From: Gremmenia infestans
Lineage: Eukaryota; Ascomycota; Leotiomycetes; Helotiales; Hamatocanthoscyphaceae
Length of the DNA stretch: 64,000 nt
Reading direction: 5' to 3'
Assembly (NCBI GenBank): GCA_032629725.1
Contig: JAFEVB010000007.1
Span: 1,736,001-1,800,000, forward strand
A program made the translations under genes and the position numbers. Within the stretch, counting starts at the first letter, position 1, and each line of letters opens with the position of its first letter. This document shows, one piece after another, positions 1 through 9,657 of this stretch. Under the pieces are notes generated by a model. That model did no database searches. It saw nothing but the letters and a program-made list of their open reading frames with translations, and had not been told where the DNA came from.

Positions 1-1
1 G

Positions 2-1123
2 TACCAGGGCAACACGAAACTCAGCACAACCATGTGTGGAAGTCCTCCCTATATAGCACCGGAAGTCATTACTTGTTCAAGAAGCACACAGTCAAGGAAC
101 GCACCAAAGGCCGCCGGTTATTCAGCAAATCAAGTTGATATATGGTCTTGTGGAGTGGTTCTTTTTGTCCTGTTAGTAGGCAATACGCCTTGGGATGAAC
201 CTACATCAGCGAGCTGGGAGTTTGAGGAATACACTGGAAAGAAAGGTCGGAGTACAGACGACTTGTGGCAGAAGCTTCCCGCTTCAATATTATCACTACT
301 ACGAGGAATGATGAACGTGGATACCCAGCAACGCTTTGGATTTGAGCAAATCAAGCTGCATCCCTGGTACACACGAAGGAATCCTCTATTAACCTTAGAC
401 GGGAAGATGACGGATCCCCTGGGTCTAGCAACGCAAATGCTAGAAGGCCTCCGCATTGACTTCAGCCAACAACCAACAGCCTCCCAGCGACCGCGCCAGA
501 GCCAAGATGCAATGGATATCGACATAAAACCGCGCTTCTCATTCACACAACCCGAAACCCCCATCAACGATGTACTGTTCGACTGGGAGCGTCCGCCCCG
601 AGCAAACGCCACAACGTTCTCCTCAAGCCAGCCCACGCACCTCCACGACGGCGGAATCGCAACCATGACAAACGGGCTAGCAGGGCACCCATTCGAATCA
701 CTAGCTGATGAGCCTAGTATGAGCCAATTCACGCCTGCGCCGTCAGTACCGCTGAGTCTAACGCAACACGCGCGAAGATTTAGAGATATCGTTCCGAACT
801 ACTCGCTTACGCGCTTCTTCTCGCATCTCTCCTCTCATCTCCTGTTACAGCTATTAAGCGACGCCCTGCACCAGCTCAACGTGCCCATTCCGCCTGTATC
901 GCAGATGCAAGGCCGATATCACGCGGGCTGGATCAAAGTCAAGACTGTGGATGGGCGGCATTGCAGTTTAAGCGGTGATATTGTGGTCGATACGTATATG
1001 TCGGGCGAGGCCGAACTGCTTGAGGTGAGGTTTGTGAAGGTCAAGGGCGACCCGTTGGAATGGAGAAGGTTTTTCAAGAACGTCGTTGTGCTATGTAAAG
1101 ATGGTGTTTATGTTCCTGTGTAG
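2..1123 (+). CDS. chk1: Chk1-type checkpoint Ser/Thr kinase, 3' part
   Basis: The reading frame is open from the left edge of the window, so the start and the ATP-binding lobe lie outside it; 373 codons remain. The first visible residues are the end of the activation segment (STTMCGSPPYIAPEV), followed by the subdomain IX motif DIWSCGVVLFVLLVGNTPWD and the end of the kinase fold (residues ~80-115 of this piece, ending LHPWYTRRNPLL). The CGSPPY.APEV segment and the linker to a long C-terminal region fit Chk1, the kinase that halts the cell cycle after DNA damage or stalled replication. The last ~110 residues (ending VVVLCKDGVYVPV) look like the regulatory KA1-like tail known in Chk1. No intron is needed in this part. 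Assignment to Chk1 rather than another CAMK-group kinase rests on the activation-loop wording and the overall layout. Confidence 0.8.
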   Translation, partial: YQGNTKLSTTMCGSPPYIAPEVITCSRSTQSRNAPKAAGYSANQVDIWSCGVVLFVLLVGNTPWDEPTSASWEFEEYTGKKGRSTDDLWQKLPASILSLLRGMMNVDTQQRFGFEQIKLHPWYTRRNPLLTLDGKMTDPLGLATQMLEGLRIDFSQQPTASQRPRQSQDAMDIDIKPRFSFTQPETPINDVLFDWERPPRANATTFSSSQPTHLHDGGIATMTNGLAGHPFESLADEPSMSQFTPAPSVPLSLTQHARRFRDIVPNYSLTRFFSHLSSHLLLQLLSDALHQLNVPIPPVSQMQGRYHAGWIKVKTVDGRHCSLSGDIVVDTYMSGEAELLEVRFVKVKGDPLEWRRFFKNVVVLCKDGVYVPV

Positions 1124-1858
1124 ATGCATAATGATAGATGGGCGTTTTGGGGTGGGGTTATGGGATATGTTGGAGTAATGATATTATTACATTGAATGGA
1201 TTTCAATAACCTTACCAAAAATTTCGTTTTCCCGATATACTCTGAGTTGTACTATACCCTCTTAAGCGGGAGCAAAAAGTGGCCCATATCTGCCAAAATC
1301 TGCCGTTTTCTCCTTTAGCTTGAGAAGAGATGCCCTCTGTCGCGACAAGCTTTATAGAACGATAAACCTCTGCAATTGTCAGCCCTGGTATCCATACAGA
1401 ATTCCACTCCTTCATCGCCGCCGTCGCCACCGCCGTCGCGTGAGTCCTTACATTGCCCCCTTCGACAAGATGACCGTCCTCAAGTTTTTAGTTACGCCGC
1501 GAGAAGCGCGAATGGAATACCCGGCTGAAGTGCGAAGATATATTAGAGTAGCATAGTGAGACTATAAGAACCTGTCGGAGAATTTAATAGCGGCTTAGAC
1601 GATGACAGCGTAGTAACGACTGCGAGCGCGGGCGGGCAAAAGTCGAATTCTCACTTGTCCGCAGGGCCTGCTACGAACCTAGGGTTGCAATACTATGCCA
1701 GAGCCAACGAGAATTATAGATTACATCTATAACTTAATTATCTTTTCTTCGTGTAAATAAAAATATATAATAAGCTCTTAAATAGATTCAAACTTTATTT
1801 CTTTAGTATGAGGAATGAGAAAAGGAATCGAGGTTCCCGCGATTATATTAACCCTTTA
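1124..1858. other. Intergenic, AT-rich, with a transposon-like repeat fragment
   Basis: No supportable gene. The part 1700-1850 is very AT-rich and lies directly behind the truncated end of the TPR gene. A 50-nt stretch (1589-1638) recurs at 8306-8357 and is listed separately. Confidence 0.6.
1589..1638 (+). repeat. Short dispersed repeat, copy 1
   Basis: This stretch aligns with 8306-8357 at about 50 positions. The two copies differ by seven transitions (C/T or G/A), no transversions and one 2-nt gap. Such transition-only divergence is what repeat-induced point mutation (RIP) leaves in fungal repeats. The second copy lies just upstream of a transposase relic, so both may be debris of the same element. 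The sample is small. Confidence 0.6.
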
Positions 1859-3499
1859 CTAAGTTGCAGACATTATCTGCTGAGAAATCTTTACTACTTC
1901 CCCTAAACTCTCCAGGCTTCCTGTCTCTTGGTAGAGAATCCAGCAAGCTATTCCTAGTGAACTTCGTCGATTTGCGCGCTCCGGGTCATCTTCTGCCGTG
2001 GAAATCGCCGCTTGTTCCGCCCACATAATAGCTAAATCCAAGTCTTCCTTATCTCCTGTTCTCTCAAACTTGAGCCTGTGCCAGACTCCAAGATTAGCTA
2101 CCCACAACATTGTGTCTGAAGTAACTTCACTAGAGGCAATGGTTACCGCTTTCTCCGCTGCCTTGATTGCTTCTCCTAGGTTCTCAAGCTTGCCAGTTTG
2201 CTTGTATAAGCTGAAAGAGTCAAGACTTAGATTGCTTAACCGCTCAAGCTCTGTGGTTCTCGTATTCATCATGTTTTCTGCTCGTTCATCTTCCCCAATC
2301 CCTGTTTCTAATGTCTCTTGCCCTTGTCCCTCACTTGAACTTCCTTTTTCAATTGGAGTAGAGCTGAATCTTTCAAGCACCTGGTGCACCGTTTCGTCGG
2401 CTTCGCGAACAATTCCGACTGCATCTTTATCTTCTTGCTGTTGTCGACTCCACGCTGAAAGGATTTCCCCAAGCCCTGAATTGAGTTTGGTCGTACTTGA
2501 CGATATCACTTTCGGTCCTTCCAGAGCCTCCTGAAAAAAATCAGCCGCCTTTTCCCAAGCTTCCACTGCTGCTTTCATATTTCTGGAAAATCTAGGAAGC
2601 AGCTCCTGTAATCCAGCTCCCTCATTTCTGTACTTAAGCATAAACAACCCGAGCTTAAATTCATTGACCAGTGTATCTGGATTGTTTTTCCCAAGAACCC
2701 TTCGCTTTATCTCCACGACTCTCCTGTAAAATATCTCTGCGTTGTCCAATGACCCGCTTTCTTCGTAAAATTGTGCTAGCTTGATCATCATTTGCAAGGT
2801 GTCGTGGTTCTCTTCCCCCAGAACTCTCTCGTGCGTTACCATTAGATAAACAAGGAGAATTTCTGCGTCTCTGTATCGTCCCATGCGCAAATACATAGCA
2901 ACTTGGTTGTCCACCCCTTCTATATCTGGTCTGAAAGTTTCGAGCCCTATATCAACATCATGAAGATATGGATTTGTTGGGGAGCTCGAGGATCCTGCGT
3001 TATTTGCATTGGGTGGTGCGCCGTCAGTGGATGCAACCAGGTCTTTTTGGTACTCTCTGTTGCCGATGGGTTCCTGAGATTGTACCAGACGTTTACTTAA
3101 ATCATCGGGGATTTTTGTTCGCGTGTTTCCCATACATATTTCTGCTTCCTGAAGAAGACTTGCTTCCAACTCCTCGAACGAAAGTTGAGCCAGATCAGAA
3201 GGCAATTCACTCTTAAATTTGTCCCAATGTGCTGATAATATTTGTTGACTTTTAGAGTCGCCCTCCACGTTTCCAAAATCCCAGCTTGGACTTTCCCTTT
3301 CTTTGCCATTTTTACTCCCGACAAAACTATTCTCTGGAACCTCCGCTTGATCCGTCCAGCCAGGGCTAGAATGGGTGTTAACGTGACTTCCAGCAGAAGA
3401 TCCCGCAACGGTGGAAGAGGTGTTCAACACATTGAGTTTCTGTTCCTCTGCTTCAAGCCATTCTGCATCTGAGACGTCAGAATAAAAGATTTGCTCCAT
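1859..3499 (-). CDS. TPR-array protein, apparently truncated at the C-terminus
   Basis: A 546-residue protein if it starts at the ATG at 3499; the frame is open further upstream to 3586, but the first ~29 codons there look like leader. Residues ~1-190 are acidic, Ser-rich and probably disordered (MEQIFYSDVSDAEWLEAEEQ at the start). Residues ~215-300 contain kinesin-light-chain-like TPRs (ERVLGEENHDTLQMMIKLAQ and KRRVLGKNNPDTLVNEFKLG). The last ~110 residues contain two or three ~50-residue units of the type LENLGEAIKAAEKAV / DLDLAIMWAEQAAI / LESLGEVVKISQQ. In fungi such units usually run in long arrays ahead of CHAT protease or other signalling domains. Here the array ends abruptly at a stop, against AT-rich DNA, so I read the gene as a truncated member of that group. 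The function is unknown. Confidence 0.6.
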   Translation of the reverse strand: MEQIFYSDVSDAEWLEAEEQKLNVLNTSSTVAGSSAGSHVNTHSSPGWTDQAEVPENSFVGSKNGKERESPSWDFGNVEGDSKSQQILSAHWDKFKSELPSDLAQLSFEELEASLLQEAEICMGNTRTKIPDDLSKRLVQSQEPIGNREYQKDLVASTDGAPPNANNAGSSSSPTNPYLHDVDIGLETFRPDIEGVDNQVAMYLRMGRYRDAEILLVYLMVTHERVLGEENHDTLQMMIKLAQFYEESGSLDNAEIFYRRVVEIKRRVLGKNNPDTLVNEFKLGLFMLKYRNEGAGLQELLPRFSRNMKAAVEAWEKAADFFQEALEGPKVISSSTTKLNSGLGEILSAWSRQQQEDKDAVGIVREADETVHQVLERFSSTPIEKGSSSEGQGQETLETGIGEDERAENMMNTRTTELERLSNLSLDSFSLYKQTGKLENLGEAIKAAEKAVTIASSEVTSDTMLWVANLGVWHRLKFERTGDKEDLDLAIMWAEQAAISTAEDDPERANRRSSLGIACWILYQETGSLESLGEVVKISQQIMSAT

Positions 3500-4471
3500 G
3501 ACGGCGGTTAAACTTCTGGGGATAAGAACTAGACAGAGATTTTTGTCTAGATAAAAGGCCGAACCTAGTTTACTTGAGAGTTTCAATTACAGCACCGCGG
3601 CTCGAGCTGTCGGTTTTCGGAAAACCCCAAAAGATATTGCGTCCGCGTAATCTGCGGTTGCACAACATGAAAGATTGCATGGCAAGGCTTTGCCAGCGCA
3701 GAAGTTTCCCCGGAACATTCGCGCGTGTTACGCCCGCCAACCCCTGAAAAAAGGAGGGAGCTGGTGGGAGGGAGCGATCCGCCAATAAATGGGTTCATTT
3801 TGAGAGGCCACTGCCTCAAATTCCGTTTAGCTGAGTCTGCAGTTGTGTGGCTTGAAGATCCCTTCCTCATTTGACCAGCACAGCAGACTCTGTGGTGTGT
3901 CGTTGGTTGCTTCTGCAGTGGACTTAAGTTGCCTCTTATTGTGCAATGTGGCGGATGGGCAGCATGCCCTGCACTGCCCTTCCTGATCAATACGTGGAAT
4001 GGTCTTCAACAATGGAACGTGCTTGAGCTGTGGCCACACAATCTCAATGTGGAAGGCAAATGGGCGTCCCAGCTTGTTGAGCGTGGTGCTCATCTTCCTA
4101 TCACTGATCTTTACTTTTCTTACCTTGTCAACTACTATAGGATGTTTTTCTGTTGACTTACTCACAATTCTTCTCACTACTATAAAAACTGGAACAATAA
4201 AGGGATCAGGTACAGCACAGGACCATATTCAGGCGTTTGGCTACGGCCGGTCTTCGCCAAAATCCCCAGTCTCGTTAATCCTCGAATCAAGTTACTTGTT
4301 CTTCTGTCCCAATCAACTTGAAGGTGCAAGATACACATTTCATATCAGCAAGGTTCTGTATCCGGCGTACTACTTACGACTTGGTCCATTTCTCTCGATC
4401 GCTAAAGAGCTGCACCAAGTCAAGCCAGGGAACTGGGATATCTCAACCCACTATTCACCACACCGGACACT
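3500..4471. other. Intergenic region between the TPR gene and the HET gene
   Basis: No gene can be supported. An ATG-initiated ORF at 3999-4571 with one hydrophobic stretch exists but overlaps the start of the HET gene and resembles nothing I know. The region should hold the divergent promoters of both neighbours. Confidence 0.5.
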
Positions 4472-6943
4472 ATGGCGTTCGAATCTGCGTCTAATTTCCG
4501 GTCAGAAAGGGAGTGGATTAATCCGCCTCTTGGGGTCGCAGTCGAAAGATATCTGGACACGATTGATTTGACAAATCATCCACTTGGTGTTAAGATCCGT
4601 CATATGCGACATTATTCGCCGCCATTGTGGAACTGTCATTATGCTGTCTACTTCTATTTCAAGATGAAACACGCTCTTATTTTAGAGACACCCTATCGAA
4701 ACCGCAGCTGGGCTCTTTCTTAGTCCTTCTCGAGTGGTGGACTGGGAAATATCAGAATAAAAGACTCAGTGCAGCTGCAGTCGCCTACATTATACTCGAC
4801 TCGGTTGTGGGGCTAGGAGAGAATGAAATATTCCGCAGAGAAGCGGCTAAACTTTCAAAATCGTCGTATCATGTCACTTTATTCGAATTGTTCTACCTGG
4901 AGTTCACTGTCGCTTGGAAGCCAACCACGAGTTCTATCTTCCCGGATACACTGCCAGATTCTCGTTATAAAGCAGCACGGTATGCATGTACCCAGAGAAT
5001 AGGCTGTATATGTTACCAGGACGCAGTAAAGGAACGAAGTCAAGTCCCAGAGGCGATCAAAGACCCTGACCCCACATTGGACGTTATTACATTTGGCAAC
5101 GACATTGGGCTTGCACTTACCGACCTCATTTCGTTGGGAGGTTTAGAGATATCCTGCCCACAAAAGACGCTTAAAATCCCACTTTTTGCTTCCGTAGAGT
5201 GGCCGTGTCGACTCGGCATGAAAATTGATTCGATCTTCCAACGCCCAAAGTTTGGTGGCGCAGCCATGGATCCTTGCCCGTGGTTGACTAAGGAAGAGAA
5301 AGAAGGACTTCCCTATTATCTGTGGGACGTCGTGAACGAAAGGACCGTGGAAACTTCTGGACTAGGCATTCAATCATACACAGCAGTCAGCCATACCTGG
5401 GGACGTTGGCGCCAAACGGACTCAACTCATGTTCAAGGTGCAAAATGGCAGATACCTCGAAATTCACTCTTCTCAGTTGAAGACCTGCATAGGATTCTGA
5501 AAGGTGTTCCACGAGAGAGTGACTACGTTTGGCTGGACCTGGTCTGCATCCCACAGGACAAATCAGATATTGGGATGGCTAAGATTGCAGAACATGAGAT
5601 TGCTCGGCAGGCTAAGATATTCAGTGGAGCAAGTCGGGCCATCATATGGCTGAGCGATGTTGATAGTTTGGATGGTCTGAAATCAATTGCTCGTTGGCTA
5701 TCCCTCAGTCTATTGGAACACCCTCCAGGAGGCCTAAAAAATTCGCCCGTTAGATGCAGAGTCTCGCCGTGTAAAAGAACTGTCTTCTCCAGTCTTCGTC
5801 AAACCTCGTGACGAATGGAAAAACCTCAGAAAGGCACACCTCAACCACAATCTCAGCGATAGTTCGTATGTTATTGCCCATGGATGGTTGAGTTCGTTAT
5901 GGACACTGCAGGAAATCTGTTTACGTCCAGACATGTGGATTTGCAGTCAAGACTGGTCAGTACTGCGTCTGCTCGATAAAAGATATGATAGTGCACTCCA
6001 AATGGACGGCCTAATCGCCTTAACTCTCCAAGGATGTCTTCCGAGAAATGCAAGGGCCTCTAATGGGTCTGATACTACTGGAATGACTGAGGCCTTCGTT
6101 CGCCAAAAGGCGCCTGGATATGTCACGATGTTTGTTGGTTACATGTTAATTTCTGGAATGATGTCGTTACTGAGCCCCACTGTCAGAGATATTTTGTGGT
6201 TGGGAGACCGTCGCTACTGTCAAGGGAGGTGGTCTGAGGCCATCATGTCTGTAGTGGGGGTTACCGATTGGGATCAGCATCCACAGGATAGAAAGCTTGT
6301 TCTTGAGAAGTACTCTCTGGAATTTGTTGAAAAGGTCCGGCAGAAATGTGGCCCTATGTTCTTCACGTCTTCAATTGTTACTCGCCCAATACCGGATCGA
6401 GAACTTGTTATTGATCCAAGTCCAATTGGCTCGTTGTTGCCCTTTAGAGCTAGTCATTCCGTGGGCGCCGCCATGGCTTCTGATAACGACTATACCGATC
6501 CTCTAGGGCATCCATCAGTGGACTCATGGAGAATACAGAGTGATGGAAGCGTTTTGATTCATGAGGCAGCGATAATTGTCTCATCAGAAGACCCAATACA
6601 GAAGCCGATTAATGCGTTTATCTACACCTTACCAACAGAAGAGGATACAAATGCTCAGGAGTATGTATTGTCTAGGGATTCAAGCGTCGATCTGACGGCA
6701 TGGGTCCGCAGCAAAGTATATGACTGCTACGCAGTATGTACAACGTATCGAAATACATACAGAGATGGAGGAATATCTTGGCGCTATAGTGGTGTTCTCC
6801 TTAGAAAACTTCGCAACCTACCTCAACCGCACACTCATTCTGCTTACTTTATTAAAATCGGGGACTTTTCTGTTGACAACGACGGAATATTCCAGGCCGG
6901 GAATATTTCTCCCTCAACAGAGGTCGACTGGCTTGTACTTTGA
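4472..6943 (+). pseudogene. HET-domain (heterokaryon incompatibility) gene broken by frame changes
   Basis: HET-domain proteins trigger cell death after fusion of unlike fungal individuals and sometimes act downstream of NLR receptors. The N-terminal part starts at the ATG at 4472 in one frame. The bulk, including the HET domain (5376-5720: YTAVSHTWGRW, then YVWLDLVCIPQDK and AKIFSGASRAIIWL), is in the next frame. The C-terminal half (5741-6943, with SLWTLQEICLRPDMW) is back in the first. The second change lies at a run of six A at 5735-5740: one A fewer would keep the HET frame open into the C-terminal half. As written, that frame stops at 5809-5811. No intron with proper splice sites explains this shift. 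The first change (about 4680-4740) is less sharply placed and could be a missed intron. Either the gene is dead or the homopolymer is miscounted in the assembly. Confidence 0.75.
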
Positions 6944-7066
6944 CATAAATCAAGATAACAGAAACATTCCGAGTCTTCCACTACTCACTCGCTGGTCCCA
7001 ATATCGCACTTCCTCCTGAATTCCTCTTACCCTGCCCCGGACCACGCGAACAGGCTCTAAATCCAT

Positions 7067-7340
7067 CTACCCAAAATACACCGCCGAAATATCAATCCCA
7101 GCCGGCACACTCTGAACAAAAGCCAGCTTCGGCTTCCCTGTACTCGCGGTAGAGAAAACGCCCGCCACAAAAACCATACGATAAGAACAACTCAATCTGC
7201 TTCCCAAATTCCGGAACATGGTGTAGAAGCCCACACATGAGTCCCGCGGGCAGGAAACCATTATAAAGTCCCTGGTTGGCAGCAAGGGTTTTGGTCTTGC
7301 TGGCGAAGTCGGGGGTGAGGCTGAAGGCTTTGAGGCCGCG
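7067..7340 (-). pseudogene. Relic of a DUF1304-family membrane protein
   Basis: On the minus strand from about 7338 a frame reads KAFSLTPDFASKTKTLAANQ followed by GLYNGFLPAGL, wording typical of DUF1304, a family of small four-helix membrane proteins of unknown function. Near 7185 the frame must change by one base. The next frame then carries the expected continuation (VFVAGVFSTASTGKPKLAFV followed by QSVPAG) and stops at 7067. The N-terminal helix cannot be found in an open frame upstream. The piece is therefore a 5'-truncated, frameshifted remnant. Recognition rests on recall of the family motif. Confidence 0.65.
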
Positions 7341-7881
7341 CTAACTTTTTTTATAGACGTTGGAAGCGGCGGCTGGCCCGTGCACTCACCCTGGAGATAA
7401 TAACGAAAGTTAGACGGTTCTTCAGATAAACTTTTGACGACCCCCACCCCCCTCCTTTATCTTCTACACTTATAAATATAGTCGCAATGATGGTTTGTCT
7501 AGCCCGAGCTTTGCATTGCTTTGCAATTTACAATATGATAGCTTTTCTGATGTTTACAAAGCCTTCGCTCAGAAAGCCAATTTGTAAGCGACTATGAGAT
7601 TCCAAGTAAGAGCATCGATTTCTGAGGGCCTGATCTAACTAACTTCAATGTCCAGCTCCAGTCAATTAATCAACGTTAACTATATCTGAAGCTTATTAAT
7701 AGAATCAAATCGATTGGTGTGAAGCTGCGAAACGTGATAAGTTAAGGCCGGCCTACCTTAGCTGTGGCTCAGCCGCTGCCAAGTGGTTCACGTTGCCTAT
7801 AGCTTTGCTTACTGTCTTTATCACTCCGATCTACAAACTGCAATATATACCTGCGTCCTGCACCGCTGTTCGATAGCAAAG
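7341..7881. other. Gene-free stretch
   Basis: Nothing recognisable beyond a possible remnant of the upstream exon of the DUF1304 relic (about 7370-7447). The remainder is AT-rich. Confidence 0.4.
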
Positions 7882-8070
7882 ATGCTGGGATCAACCAAAT
7901 TCGAAGCTATTAGCGGCCGCAACGTTATTGCTGACTCGCACTTCAAGACTGGAGCTGCCATAAACAATTACTCGGGAGGCTACCCTATAATGCAAGGCAA
8001 GTCCACCACTGTAGGCCATACGAACAACCACATATACGCTAACGCCAGCGCACAGATGGATCAAGCCTGA
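7882..8070 (+). CDS. Short Gly/Asn-rich ORF, possible amyloid-motif-like peptide
   Basis: An ATG-initiated 62-residue ORF that begins MLGSTKFEAISGRNVIADSH and continues with a Gly/Asn/Thr-rich part (TGAAINNYSGG, then GHTNNHIYANASAQ). There is no signal peptide and no known fold. Its composition and its F-x-x-I-x-G-x-N start recall the short N-terminal prion-like motifs that fungal NLR receptors and their partner HET or HeLo effectors use to signal to each other. It lies 0.9 kb downstream of a HET-domain gene on the same strand. I cannot assign it to a named motif family, and it may be a chance ORF in worn DNA. Confidence 0.25.
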   Translation: MLGSTKFEAISGRNVIADSHFKTGAAINNYSGGYPIMQGKSTTVGHTNNHIYANASAQMDQA

Positions 8071-8466
8071 AATGCGAGTCCTTTTCCACTGTCCCATTTA
8101 CCCCAGACCGCGACTTCTTTATTCGCAAGAAATTCTGAAGGATCCTCCCGAAGGTACAGCAGGAGCGTAGCGTAGGAAGACTTGAGGACAAAGGCGAGGC
8201 CGATAGCGCGTTCGACGAGGACTTTGAAACCTTGGGGCGTACTCTCTCATAACAGCGACGGTGGACAGGTCAATGTGACTGCGATAGTCTGGCGAAAACC
8301 TTGATAGCGGCTCAGACGGTGACAACGTAGCAATGACTGTGAGCACGGTGGCGGGCACGACCATACACGAACATATGACAATGCATAATGGCGGGCACAA
8401 CGATGGCGCAACAGCCATCGCATGGCATATCAAGCAGGGACATAAAGCCAAGGTTTAACTATCAAG
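8071..8466. other. Transposon-derived debris without a readable gene
   Basis: Contains the second copy of the short dispersed repeat (8306-8357) and leads directly into the transposase relic. No frame gives a recognisable protein. Confidence 0.4.
8306..8357 (+). repeat. Short dispersed repeat, copy 2
   Basis: Partner of 1589-1638, 6.7 kb away and in the same orientation. It differs by seven transitions and a 2-nt gap. It lies about 110 nt upstream of the transposase relic, which suggests that the repeat belongs to that element. Confidence 0.6.
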
Positions 8467-8773
8467 CAAGTCATTGGTGCTAGGGAAGGCGAAGGTTATG
8501 AGCTATAAGGACCTCGAGGAAGCACAAGCGAAGCGTGTTGAAAGAGATGCTGCCCAAGCAGCTAAAGGCAAGGGAAAACGTGGTCGGAAGCGCTAGGATG
8601 CTATGTCAGAGGCAGAGGCAGAGGCGCTAGATCTAAATGCTAAGGTGGTGAGGATGACTAACGCGCCAGCGCCAGCGCCAGCGAGAGTCTCTGGCGCAAA
8701 TGAGCGGAACACAGATTGCAGAAGATGAGATTATGCTAGAACCTTGGAGAGCCCTAGTAGCGCAGATGTATTA
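8467..8773 (+). mobile_element. Relic of a pogo/Fot1-type DNA transposon (3' end of the transposase)
   Basis: A frame reads KSLVLGKAKVMSYKDLEEAQ, then a basic Ala/Lys/Gly stretch (AAKGKGKRGRKR) that meets an in-frame stop near 8594 and continues DAMSEAEAEALDLNAKVVRM. After a further frame change near 8699 it reads MSGTQIAEDEIMLEPWRALV followed by AQMY and a stop at 8771-8773. This is the usual C-terminal tail of fungal pogo/Fot1-like DDE transposases, where a basic linker is followed by a conserved EPWRAP-type end. The catalytic DDE part is missing, so the element cannot move. The stop and the frame change show long decay. Confidence 0.7.
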
Positions 8774-9657
8774 GCGGATAACGAGGATGCTGTACGAGGG
8801 ATAGAGAATCAATGGACTGATCCTCAGCTTGATCGTTTTGAGGCAGGCTCGCGCTGGCTTCGCGACCTGTTGCTATGTAGTAGAGTTGGTCTTCGTTTGC
8901 GCTTATGGCACAGTAATAGTAATGGTCGTATAGGGAGGCAAAATAGAGATAGAGGCCGGCCTTTGGTGTCCCTCTGCCATGCATGTCGTTGTTGATTGTG
9001 GTCAGGAATTGCCCTTGGCAGAGGATTCTTGGAAAGCTTTTGCACATTTCTGTAAGTGCCTCGCTAGGTTCTATCTGCTTGTTTCATCAAGCGCATGAGC
9101 ATCCCGTTGGATGATGAGGCTCTGCAGCGACATAGAAGAATATTATTATCGAAATAGAGCTTTAAGATTTCGAGGGTCTCGTGCGTTCCAAAGCAGTTGG
9201 ATCCCAGATCACGTGATAGAGTATCCAAACACTGGTGTGACCTTTTGTTGTGATTTTTTCTTTTTCCTTTTCTTCTACATATCCGAGAAACCGAGTTAGA
9301 AGTAATTTCCCGTGTTGAATCTTCTAGTGCCTAGGAAGACCGAGTTCAACCAAGAATGCACGCTAAATGAAGTAAAATATACGCCTACTACCACCTCCCG
9401 GCTTCGAAGCCCGTCGTCTTATCCTATCTTATGTACAAAATCTTTTCATACGCTGCTATGCACGCAATTTCGCTTTCGCTTTCGCTTTCGCTCCGAGCCA
9501 GAACCAGAACCACCAACACCGAATAACGGACCAAAAATCTATCTAATCATATCCCCGCCCTTGAGAAAATGCCTAGGTCTAGACAGTCTCTTAAAACTCC
9601 GGGTATAAGCTAAACTATTCCCCAAACGAAAACAAAAATAAAAACGAACCCCATGAA
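8774..9657. other. Gene-free stretch with a TTTCGC microsatellite
   Basis: No gene is supported. A TTTCGC hexamer repeat sits at 9469-9492. The right end is the probable 3' flank of the SprT-like gene. Confidence 0.5.
9469..9492. repeat. TTTCGC microsatellite
   Basis: Four tandem copies of the hexamer TTTCGC. Confidence 0.8.

Noticed and set aside
3999..4571. 190-codon ORF on + with a hydrophobic stretch
   Set aside because: No recognisable domain, overlaps the HET gene start in another frame, and reads like random sequence; not enough to call a gene.
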